Part shown: one piece after another, positions 57,820 to 64,000 of the stretch
Numbering within the stretch: the stretch's first letter is position 1
Layout: every line of letters begins with the position of its first letter
Source: DASRDS01 sp035570055
Lineage (GTDB): Bacteria; Gemmatimonadota; Gemmatimonadetes; Gemmatimonadales; Gemmatimonadaceae
Direction: 5' to 3'
Length of the DNA stretch: 64,000 nt
Assembly (NCBI GenBank): GCA_035570055.1
Contig: DATMLM010000010.1
Location: forward strand, 16,926-80,925
Notes under the pieces: model-generated
The model's input: the letters and a program-made list of their open reading frames with translations, nothing else
Database searches by the model: none
Told to the model about the DNA's origin: nothing
Position numbers and translations under genes: made by a program

Positions 57820-58881
57820 CTACATCGCGGCGAGTTCGCCGCCGCACCGCTCGCAATACCACTCCGTCGGGTAGTTCATAGACCCGCACTCCGAGCACTT
57901 GAGCGACTTGACCTGCTCGGTCGGCACGTCGCGCAAAAACACCGGCACACTGCCACTGTCGCCCTTGGCGGGTGCGGCCGGATTCTCGCGCAGCGAGATG
58001 TCGTTCAAAGTCCCGGCCTCTGGCGGAGTCGCCAGCTTCGCGCGTGATGCCGGCGCAGGCGCAGCGCCCCCACCAGCGGCAGCCGCGCGCGCCTGATTGC
58101 CCGCGGCACCGGGCGGTGATCCAGCTCCCCCGCCTGGCGCTACCGACTTCAAGAACGCGAGCTCGTCGAAACTCGACGGATCCATGATCGGCCCGGTCTT
58201 CGGCTCGGTCCTTGGCTCAGCCGGCCGCGGGACGGCAGCCGACGGTCTCCGTATCGCCCCATCCGCCGTCCTCGGCTCAGGCGGACGCAGTCGCGGGATC
58301 TCTGGCGGCGGTGGCGGTGGCGGGGCCGCGGCCGCCGGAAGAGGAGCAGGAGCCGGCGCGGCGGCAGCCGGCGCGGGAGCAGTCGCCGGAGGCGCCAACG
58401 GCGGCGCCGCTGGAGGCACCGGGACGACCGGCTCGGGGCGCCGACTCTTTGCCATGTTGAGCAGCTGTTGCAGCTGCGCCAATTCAGCGGTGGCCTCGGA
58501 CCGCTCACTCGACAACCGGGCAATCTCGGTGTCGGTCGCCTCACTCAGCTCGATCCACCGCTCCTGCGTGTACTCGCCAACAGCGGCACGGAGCTCAGCC
58601 TCGGCGCGCTCATCGCGCCTGGTGTTCTCCTCGGACTCGAGCGTGGACAGCTTCGCACCAAGCGTATCCACCGACTGCTGAAGCTCGGCCGATCGCCCGC
58701 CGAGCTGATCGAGCACGCCCGATAACCGTGCCGTGTAATCCGCATGCACACGCGCGTAGACGTTCACGGGCGTAATCGCGCGCCGCGATTCGAGCGTCGC
58801 CAACCATTGCTCGAACCGCCGGCGCTCCTGCAACAACGCCGTGATCACATCCGTCGATTTCTCAGCGCCCGTAGCCATCAC
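57820..58881 (-). CDS. Coiled-coil protein with Pro/Ala linker and C-terminal zinc ribbon
   Basis: I do not recognise a named family. The 353-residue protein has an N-terminal helical coiled-coil-like part (about residues 1-145, Glu/Arg/Leu-rich). A Pro/Ala-rich linker follows (about 150-225 and 245-300), then a C-terminal zinc ribbon with two CxxC pairs, CSECGSMNYPTEWYCERCGG. Zinc ribbons of this type bind protein or nucleic acid. It is the last gene after pyrC, 22 bases away, and its stop lies 15 bases from rpsT's end on the other strand. Confidence 0.7.
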   Translation of the reverse strand: MMATGAEKSTDVITALLQERRRFEQWLATLESRRAITPVNVYARVHADYTARLSGVLDQLGGRSAELQQSVDTLGAKLSTLESEENTRRDERAEAELRAAVGEYTQERWIELSEATDTEIARLSSERSEATAELAQLQQLLNMAKSRRPEPVVPVPPAAPPLAPPATAPAPAAAAPAPAPLPAAAAPPPPPPPEIPRLRPPEPRTADGAIRRPSAAVPRPAEPRTEPKTGPIMDPSSFDELAFLKSVAPGGGAGSPPGAAGNQARAAAAGGGAAPAPASRAKLATPPEAGTLNDISLRENPAAPAKGDSGSVPVFLRDVPTEQVKSLKCSECGSMNYPTEWYCERCGGELAAM

Positions 58882-58903
58882 CTCTAGAGTAACGGTCTCA
58901 CTG

Positions 58904-60193
58904 TCACGATGCTATTCGGTGGACGATACGGCCCCCAACTATGGTACACATCGCCCGACCCTTGAGCTCGAACCCGGCATAGGGGGTATTCCGACCTTTG
59001 GACACAAACCGGGCCGGATCCACCCTCCACATCCGCTGCGGGTCGAACACCGTCACGTCTCCTGGCGTTCCCTTCGCCAGCGATCCGCCACGCAAATGAA
59101 ACAGGCGCGCGGGCGCCACTGACATCCGATCGATGAGCTGAGCCCATGTCAGAATCCCGGGGTCGACTAGCGTCGTCACGTTGACGCCGAGCGCGGTCTC
59201 GAGGCCGACGATGCCATTCGGCGCATCGGCGAACTCGCGCTCCTTTTCGTCGTAGTGGTGCGGCGCATGATCGGTCGCCACGACATCGATCGTCCCGTCG
59301 CGGAGCGCCTCCTGGAGCGCCGCGACGTCCTCCGCCGTGCGGAGCGGCGGGTTCATCTTCGCGTTCGTGTTGTAGCCCTCGACCGCGTCTTCGGTGAGCG
59401 ACAGATGGTGCGGGCACACCTCGGCCGTCACGCGAATGCCCCGCTCTTTTCCCCAGCGAATGAGCTCGACTGATCCCTTCGTGCTCATGTGAGCCAGGTG
59501 AACATGACCGCCTGTGCGACGCGCCAGGAGAATATCACGGATGACCATGATCTCCTCGGCTTCGGACGGGATGCCTTTGAGTCCCAACCTCGCGCTCACG
59601 AGGCCCTCGTTCATGGCACCTCCGGCCGCCAGCGTCGGCTCCTCGCAGTGATCAACGACCGGGATGCCGAAGGTCCTCGCGTACTCCAACGCGTTGCGCA
59701 TCAGCTGCGCGCTCACGACCGGCTTCCCGTCGTCGCTCACCGCGACCGCGCCCGCCCCGACCATTTCCCCGACCTCGGCCAGCGCCACCCCTTTCTGCCC
59801 GACGGAAATGGCGCCAATGGGATACACCCGCGCCGCCGCGGCCGCGAGGCCTTGGCGCACGATGAACCCGACGGCCGCCTGATTGTCGGTGACGGGGTCG
59901 GTGTTCGGCATCGCGCAGACCGCCGTGAATCCTCCCGCCGCGGCCGCACGGGCCCCGGACGCGATCGTCTCCACGTCCTCCCGACCCGGCTCCCGCAAGT
60001 GGGCGTGCACGTCCACGAATCCCGGGGACACAATGCATCCCGAGCAATCGAGCACCTCGGCGCCGTCGGGAGTGCCGATGCCGAGACCCGTGGCCTCGAT
60101 AAGCCCATCCATGACGAGCACGTCGCCGACGACATCGACGCCCCGGCCCGGATCGATCACACGGCCGCCGCGCAGCAGCAGTGGTTTCGTCAT
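58904..60193 (-). CDS. pyrC: Dihydroorotase (class I)
   Basis: Dihydroorotase closes carbamoyl-aspartate to dihydroorotate. The 429-residue protein has the amidohydrolase motif FVDVHAHLREPGREDVETIA (two His ligands), then VDHCEEPTLAAGGAM, VHLAHMSTKGS, NAKMNPPLRTAEDVA and VATDHAPHHYDEKE (final Asp). It is the class I/PyrC type with the allantoinase-like barrel. It overlaps pyrB by 4 bases. It lacks an obvious partner domain, so it may work alone or with PyrB. Confidence 0.95.
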   Translation of the reverse strand: MTKPLLLRGGRVIDPGRGVDVVGDVLVMDGLIEATGLGIGTPDGAEVLDCSGCIVSPGFVDVHAHLREPGREDVETIASGARAAAAGGFTAVCAMPNTDPVTDNQAAVGFIVRQGLAAAAARVYPIGAISVGQKGVALAEVGEMVGAGAVAVSDDGKPVVSAQLMRNALEYARTFGIPVVDHCEEPTLAAGGAMNEGLVSARLGLKGIPSEAEEIMVIRDILLARRTGGHVHLAHMSTKGSVELIRWGKERGIRVTAEVCPHHLSLTEDAVEGYNTNAKMNPPLRTAEDVAALQEALRDGTIDVVATDHAPHHYDEKEREFADAPNGIVGLETALGVNVTTLVDPGILTWAQLIDRMSVAPARLFHLRGGSLAKGTPGDVTVFDPQRMWRVDPARFVSKGRNTPYAGFELKGRAMCTIVGGRIVHRIAS

Positions 60194-61140
60194 CCTTTTG
60201 CCGCCTCGGCAAGCTCCGGCCGGCCGCCGGCGAGCAGATACAAAACCGCCATGCGAATGGCCACGCCGTTCGTCACCTGGTTGAGGATCACGCTGTGCGG
60301 GCCATCAGCCACGTTGGAGTCGATTTCCACGCCGCGATTCATCGGGCCCGGGTGCAGAATGAGCAGCTCTTTCGATGCTCGCGCGACCCGATCGGCGGTC
60401 ACGCCGAACACACGGTTGTACTCGCGCAGCGACGGGATGTAACCCGCGGTCATACGCTCCAGTTGCAACCGCAGCACGTTGAGCGCCTGCGCCCACTCGA
60501 TGGCCGCCTCGATCCGGTCGAACACTTGGACGCCGAACTCCTCGATGCCGTACGGCAGCAGCGATCGGGGGCCGCACACGGCGACCTCGGCGCCCATTTT
60601 CTGCAGGCCCCAGATATTCGACCGCGCGACGCGCGAGTGCAGGACATCGCCGCAAATACACACGCGGAGGCCTTCGAGCTTCTTGAAATGATCCCGTAGG
60701 GTGAGGAGATCCAACAGACCCTGCGTGGGGTGCTCGTGCGTGCCATCGCCGGCATTGATCACGTTCGACTCAATGCGCTCGGCCAGAAACTGGGCTGCGC
60801 CGGAAGCGCCATGCCGCATGACCACCATGTCGATGCGCATCGCCTCCAGGTTCCGCGCCGTATCGACCAGCGTTTCGCCCTTGGAGACCGAGGATCCGGA
60901 TGCCGCGACGTTCACGGTGTCGGCCGAGAGCCGCTTTTCGGCGAACTCGAACGAGACCCGCGTACGGGTCGACGGCTCGAAGAAGAGATTGACGATGGTC
61001 GACCCGCGGAGCGCCGGCACCTTCTTGATGGCCCGCTCGCTGATCTCCTTGAACGGCTCCGCCGTATCGAGAATGAGCCGAATTTGCTCCGCACTGAGCG
61101 GCTCGAGCCCCAGCAAGTCTTTGCCGAGCGCGCTCGTCAC
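60190..61140 (-). CDS. pyrB: Aspartate carbamoyltransferase catalytic subunit
   Basis: PyrB joins carbamoyl phosphate and aspartate, the first committed pyrimidine step. The 316-residue protein has FFEPSTRTRVSFEFAEKRL (carbamoyl phosphate site), SSVSKGETLVDTARNLEAM, VMRHGASGAAQFLAERI, INAGDGTHEHPTQGLLDLLT (HxxPxQ) and HPGPMNRGVEID. No regulatory pyrI is adjacent. It overlaps pyrR and pyrC by 4 bases each. Confidence 0.96.
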   Translation of the reverse strand: MTSALGKDLLGLEPLSAEQIRLILDTAEPFKEISERAIKKVPALRGSTIVNLFFEPSTRTRVSFEFAEKRLSADTVNVAASGSSVSKGETLVDTARNLEAMRIDMVVMRHGASGAAQFLAERIESNVINAGDGTHEHPTQGLLDLLTLRDHFKKLEGLRVCICGDVLHSRVARSNIWGLQKMGAEVAVCGPRSLLPYGIEEFGVQVFDRIEAAIEWAQALNVLRLQLERMTAGYIPSLREYNRVFGVTADRVARASKELLILHPGPMNRGVEIDSNVADGPHSVILNQVTNGVAIRMAVLYLLAGGRPELAEAAKG

Positions 61141-61676
61141 GGTGTCACCAAGATCACCGCGTCCTTTCCGTCGAGGCTGTGAACGAGCACATCGACCCGC
61201 TGATCCTTCGGCAGATCGACGCGTTTGCCGACGATATCGGCATGAATGGGCAACTCTCGCCCGCCACGATCGACGAGGACGGCGAGGGCGATCCGCGCCG
61301 GCCGCCCGAAGTCCGCGAGCTCGTCGAGGGCCGCGCGCACGGTGCGCCCGGTATAGAGCACGTCGTCGACGATGATGACCTGCGCCCCATCGATATCCCG
61401 CGGGAGCTCGGTCTTCCCGACCACCGGTCGCGGACCGACGGTCTGGAGATCGTCTCGATAGAGCGTGATATCGAGCGCCCCGCGCGGCGGCGCATCGCCT
61501 TCGCGCTCGCCGATGAGTTGGGCCAGTCGGTCCGCCAACTGAACGCCGCGCCGCTGTATACCGACCAGCATCAGGCGATCCGTCCCGCCGTTGAGCTCAA
61601 CGATCTCGCCCGCCATCCGCTTCAACGTGCGGTCTACTGCCCGGGCGTCCAGCAGTATGAGTGAGTTTGGTCCCAT
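61137..61676 (-). CDS. pyrR: Bifunctional pyrimidine operon regulator / uracil phosphoribosyltransferase
   Basis: PyrR senses UMP/UTP and controls pyr genes, usually by binding RNA leaders; it also has weak UPRTase activity. The 179-residue protein shows ILLDARAVDRTLKRMAGEI, GIQRRGVQLADRL, GALDITLYRDDLQTVG and the PRPP loop VIIVDDVLYTGRTVRAAL. ATG 61676 is preferred; the longer frame to 61757 crosses G-rich DNA. TATATT (61687-61692) lies just upstream. No PyrR-binding leader or antiterminator was found in the short region above it. Confidence 0.95.
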   Translation of the reverse strand: MGPNSLILLDARAVDRTLKRMAGEIVELNGGTDRLMLVGIQRRGVQLADRLAQLIGEREGDAPPRGALDITLYRDDLQTVGPRPVVGKTELPRDIDGAQVIIVDDVLYTGRTVRAALDELADFGRPARIALAVLVDRGGRELPIHADIVGKRVDLPKDQRVDVLVHSLDGKDAVILVTP

Positions 61677-61724
61677 CCAGGGCCCAAATATAGGGGCAGT
61701 ATGGGCGTAGGGGGGCCTACCTAA

Positions 61725-61747
61725 GGGTAAGGGGGGGTGTGGGGGGG
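61725..61747 (+). other. G-quadruplex-forming motif upstream of pyrR
   Basis: GGGTAAGGGGGGGTGTGGGGGGG on the plus strand meets the four-G-run quadruplex pattern (loops TAA, G and TGT). A wider G-rich tract starts at 61693. It is on the template strand for pyrR and directly upstream of its start. Confidence 0.6.
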
Positions 61748-61769
61748 AACGCCCCACTCGCTCGGACGC

Positions 61770-61997
61770 CTAAGTCCGTTCATCCCTCTGCTGCTCGTCA
61801 GCGAGTCGGATGGTCAACCCGGCTGGCTTCTGATACCGCCGGAGAAAAGCCCGGAACTTGACAGCCGCCATGCGGGCGTCATCCTCGCCGCCCGCGATGA
61901 TGACTCGCGCCTCGTAGATGACCCGCCGACTCGATGCGTCGACATTGCTCGTTGTCACCAGCGACAACGGCACTTCTTCGTGGAGTGGCATTCCCAC
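61770..61997 (-). CDS. Small hypothetical protein
   Basis: The 75-residue frame (GTG 61997, or ATG 61991) is basic and acidic in balance, with a strand-rich middle (SSRRVIYEARVIIAGGEDDA) and a helix (AVKFRAFLRRYQKP). No family is recognised. Coding is supported only by an open frame with plausible residues. It lies 94 bases upstream of pyrR. Alternative: noncoding leader DNA. Confidence 0.4.
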   Translation of the reverse strand: MGMPLHEEVPLSLVTTSNVDASSRRVIYEARVIIAGGEDDARMAAVKFRAFLRRYQKPAGLTIRLADEQQRDERT

Positions 61998-62137
61998 TGC
62001 TGAGCTCGTGTAAGGGTGGAATCCAGCCAGCGTCGACTGGGGGACCCCTTAGAAGGCTGCGCCCCTACATCCGTCCACCGAAGGTGTCATGTGCGTAACT
62101 ACTCACGCGGGACTTGTATGTGTGCGATGGCGACTGC

Positions 62138-62203
62138 CCGTGTGTCACTCAGCCGTGAGCCATACGCCCGTGGCTCAGTTCACCGTGGATCATTATTACC
62201 GTG
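62138..62203 (+). repeat. Array of five CCGTG motifs with 15-base spacing
   Basis: CCGTG starts at 62138, 62153, 62168, 62183 and 62199, so at intervals of 15, 15, 15 and 16 bases. The first four copies also share YCA at positions 8-10 (consensus CCGTGNNYCA). They lie 34 bases or more upstream of the XRE regulator ATG. Regular spacing near one and a half helical turns suggests a multi-copy protein binding site. The last copy forms CGTGG-GCGTG-CCACG (62200-62214). Confidence 0.75.
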
Positions 62204-62236
62204 GGCGTGCCACGACATTTGCGCACTGATCACCAA

Positions 62237-62452
62237 ATGCTCGCCTCCGTTCTGATCGGCCTCCGGAAGCAACGCGGGATGTCCCAGGAGAAATTCGCGG
62301 CCACATCGAATGTGGATCGCGCATACGTCGGTGGGATCGAGCGCGCTGAGCGCCGCCCCTCATTCGAGGTCATCGAGAAGCTGCTGGCCGGCCTCGACGT
62401 CACCTGGGCCGAGTTTGGGACTGCCCTCGATCGCGAGGCGAAGCGACGCTAG
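62237..62452 (+). CDS. XRE-family helix-turn-helix regulator
   Basis: The 71-residue protein is a single HTH_3 domain: LIGLRKQRGMSQEKFAATSN, DRAYVGGIERAERRPSFEVI, EKLLAGLDVTWAEFG. The pattern resembles restriction-modification controller (C) proteins and other small XRE regulators. No restriction or methylase gene lies nearby. ATG 62237 is chosen because the in-frame GTG 62201 is inside the CCGTG array, which is probably its operator. Its last 53 bases overlap the convergent MBL gene. Confidence 0.82.
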   Translation: MLASVLIGLRKQRGMSQEKFAATSNVDRAYVGGIERAERRPSFEVIEKLLAGLDVTWAEFGTALDREAKRR

Positions 62453-63218
62453 CGACGAAGTTCGTCCGGGAGTACTCGCCCCCCGTGAGAAGCCGGAGCG
62501 ACCCCTCCTGCCCCAGGACCTCCCGGGCAATCGCCCGGTGACTCCACCCCTCGGCCAGACGCCGCTCGATCGCGGCGACGGTCCCCTCGATCCAGTCGGC
62601 CTTCGCCGTCAGCGCCCCGATGGGGTCCATGATCAAGCCCCGGTGCGCATCGAACAGCCGCTTCGGCCGAAGCGCGATGGCGGCGCGCAGGCTGGCCGCG
62701 TGCACTCGTGGGTCCTCCCACGGCGCCAGGACGCGGACCTTTACGCCGAGAAAGAGGTCGGCGCCGAACAGGTACTCCCGCTCGGCGTCCCACACCACGT
62801 GATGGTCGGCCGAATGCCCCGGGGTATGCAGCATCACGAGCGCGGGCTCGTCGACATCACCGGGCTCCAGCCCGTCCGGCACCTTCCGAGGGCGCCCCCA
62901 TACATAGAGTCGATAGAGTCCAATCCCCTTTGCGCCTTGCAACTCCGCAAGCGTCCCTGGTGTCATTTGCATGGGGACGTTGAGGCGCGCTACGACATCG
63001 ACATTGCCCGCGTGGTCCTCGTGGGCATGGGTCACGATGACCCCTCGCGGCTTCGCCGCTTCGAGCCACTGCGCGAATTCGCGGCCGATCGCCGGGAAGC
63101 CCGTGTCGATGACCACGCCGCGCGTCACGTAGGCGCTGACGTGGTAGCCCACTGACATGCTCCGGCGGGTCCACATGATCACCCGGTCCACGTCCCCATA
63201 TCGCTCGATGCTCAGCAT
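62400..63218 (-). CDS. MBL-fold metallohydrolase
   Basis: The 272-residue protein has the MBL motif VTHAHEDHAGN (near residue 65), then MLHTPGHSADHHVVW (His), LFGADLFLG (Asp), and a C-terminal FDAHRGLIMDP (His). All metal ligands are present. Glyoxalase II-like or lactonase-like activity is possible, but no substrate can be named. The C-terminus has a winged-helix-like tail (AIERRLAEGWSHRAIAREVL). It starts at ATG 63218. The last bases overlap the XRE gene. Confidence 0.85.
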   Translation of the reverse strand: MLSIERYGDVDRVIMWTRRSMSVGYHVSAYVTRGVVIDTGFPAIGREFAQWLEAAKPRGVIVTHAHEDHAGNVDVVARLNVPMQMTPGTLAELQGAKGIGLYRLYVWGRPRKVPDGLEPGDVDEPALVMLHTPGHSADHHVVWDAEREYLFGADLFLGVKVRVLAPWEDPRVHAASLRAAIALRPKRLFDAHRGLIMDPIGALTAKADWIEGTVAAIERRLAEGWSHRAIAREVLGQEGSLRLLTGGEYSRTNFVASVASPRDRGQSQTRPR

Positions 63219-63340
63219 AGCGTCCCCGACACGCCCGCAGCCCGAAATACCACGAGGGCCCACGTTGGGCGCTGTAGGCAGTCGCGAAGCGCTGTGTAAT
63301 TCTGGCTGGCAGGACGCCGGTCTCTAGCGCAGTCTACTGA

Positions 63341-64000
63341 ATGCCGAATCGTGTCGGTCCGTGCCTGCTGGCAGCCGCGAGCCTCGCCTGCACGACCCGC
63401 CACTCGCCGCCGCCGGCGGACACGGTACTGCGCGGCGGCGCCGTGTACACGGTCGACTCGCTGCACCCGACCGCGCAGGCGGTGGCCGTAACCGCCGGCC
63501 GCATCGCCTACGTCGGCGACGACAGCGGGGTCACGCCGTGGATCGGCACCCAGACCGTCGTGATCGAATTGGGCGGCCGGATGCTCTTGCCCGGCTTTCA
63601 CGATTCGCACGTGCACGCGATCACCGGCGGATTGAATCTCGGCGACTGCCTCCTCACGGCCCTGCCGACCGCCGCCGCGGTCGTCGACTCGATCCGCCAC
63701 TGCGCCAAGACCAAGCCGTGGTTCCGCGGCTCGGGCTGGGACGACCCGATCTTCCCTCACGCAAACCCACGGCGCGAGCTGCTCGACTCGCTCGTGCCGG
63801 ACCGGCCGGCGTACGTCGAATCCGCCGACGCCCACTCGGCGTGGGTCAACTCGAAGGCGCTCGACGCCGCCAACATCACAGCGGCGACGCCCGATCCACC
63901 GAACGGGCATATCGAGCGCGACCCCCGCACGCACCGGCCGAGCGGCACGCTGCGCGAGGACGCCAGATATCTGGTCACGAAGCGGATGCCCGAGCGGACG
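63341..64000 (+). CDS. Amidohydrolase family 3 lipoprotein (3' end cut by window)
   Basis: The first 220 residues are present. The N-terminus has a lipobox-like segment (LLAAASLAC near residue 17), so it is probably a lipoprotein. Then VLRGGAVYTVDSLHPTAQAV, the metal motif LLPGFHDSHVHA (two His), and YVESADAHSAWVNSKALDAA, which matches YtcJ-type amidohydrolases. The downstream part is cut at 64000. Substrates of this family vary (amides, N-substituted amino acids). Confidence 0.85.
   Translation, partial: MPNRVGPCLLAAASLACTTRHSPPPADTVLRGGAVYTVDSLHPTAQAVAVTAGRIAYVGDDSGVTPWIGTQTVVIELGGRMLLPGFHDSHVHAITGGLNLGDCLLTALPTAAAVVDSIRHCAKTKPWFRGSGWDDPIFPHANPRRELLDSLVPDRPAYVESADAHSAWVNSKALDAANITAATPDPPNGHIERDPRTHRPSGTLREDARYLVTKRMPERT

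Noticed and set aside
62016..62255. A 79-codon plus-strand frame over the CCGTG array
   Set aside because: It spans the repeat array and the XRE start and has no family features.
63212..63934. A 240-codon minus-strand frame at the right end
   Set aside because: It opposes an amidohydrolase with a clear metal motif on the plus strand.

Overview
The window is high-GC bacterial chromosome, densely packed with genes. Four-base ATGA/GTGA and TGATG stop/start overlaps are common. It has no rRNA, phage, transposase or CRISPR array. Gene content is mostly core: translation, protein export, cell wall, chaperonin, pyrimidine and repair genes. Several traits fit a soil Gemmatimonadota-type organism: separate SecD and SecF, a MurA with Asp in place of the usual catalytic Cys, a Bacteroidetes-type alternative GlmU, a bacillithiol-type glycosyltransferase, Bat/VWA genes and many PD40 propeller proteins. 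The phylum call is inference from gene content, not from a marker search.

Layout. 1-3269 (minus): tatD (cut by the window edge), secF, secD. 3270-3909: an abnormal tRNA-like gene and partial copies of it. 3910-5373 (plus): cardiolipin synthase. 5394-12579 (minus): the ribF-truB-rbfA-infB-ylxQ-nusA-rimP translation/transcription operon, with a promoter and terminator-like hairpin at its head. 12674-14682 (minus): pgeF and murA. 14986-19374 (plus): two small envelope proteins, a Zn-dependent phospholipase C-like protein, an S41 peptidase, a Tat-type class A beta-lactamase and an NTF2-like protein. 19447-20805 (plus): an ArsR regulator with two SRPBCC proteins and a perfect palindromic operator. 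20802-30554 (minus): serS, histidine kinase, intein-containing uvrD/pcrA, gatC, gatA, gatB and a PD40 protein. 30570-31172 (minus): a lipoprotein divergent from a plus-strand operon (31265-34994) of Roadblock protein, response regulator, mannose-1-phosphate guanylyltransferase, GlmU-like enzyme and MBL hydrolase. 34951-37227 (minus): hydrolase, tetR and a PD40 protein. 37296-39241 (plus): phzF and a Phd/PIN toxin-antitoxin pair. 39349-41307 (minus): groEL and groES under a CIRCE element. 41376-57526 (minus): a very long colinear array running from scpA, scpB and rluB through moxR, DUF58 and Bat genes to mutL, miaA, bshA, a UbiA-family gene, uppP, birA and coaX. 57565-57804 (plus): rpsT. 57820-61676 (minus): pyrR-pyrB-pyrC and a zinc-ribbon protein. 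61770-64000: a small ORF, an XRE regulator behind a 15-bp-periodic repeat array, an MBL hydrolase and the start of an amidohydrolase.

Working together: the minus-strand translation operon couples tRNA and ribosome maturation to transcription elongation. The scpA-to-coaX block joins chromosome segregation, a MoxR/VWA envelope module, mismatch repair, tRNA modification, thiol synthesis, lipid-carrier recycling and cofactor enzymes. The pyr block is a compact pyrimidine operon with its own regulator. No single cluster is clearly a new biological system. The items most worth a second look are the tRNA-like gene with a broken anticodon arm, the UvrD intein, the MiaA lacking its central domain, the CCGTG iteron-like array before an orphan XRE regulator, the hairpin between promoter and coding region of rimP-nusA, and the recurrence of promoters placed so that transcription would start at or next to the start codon.
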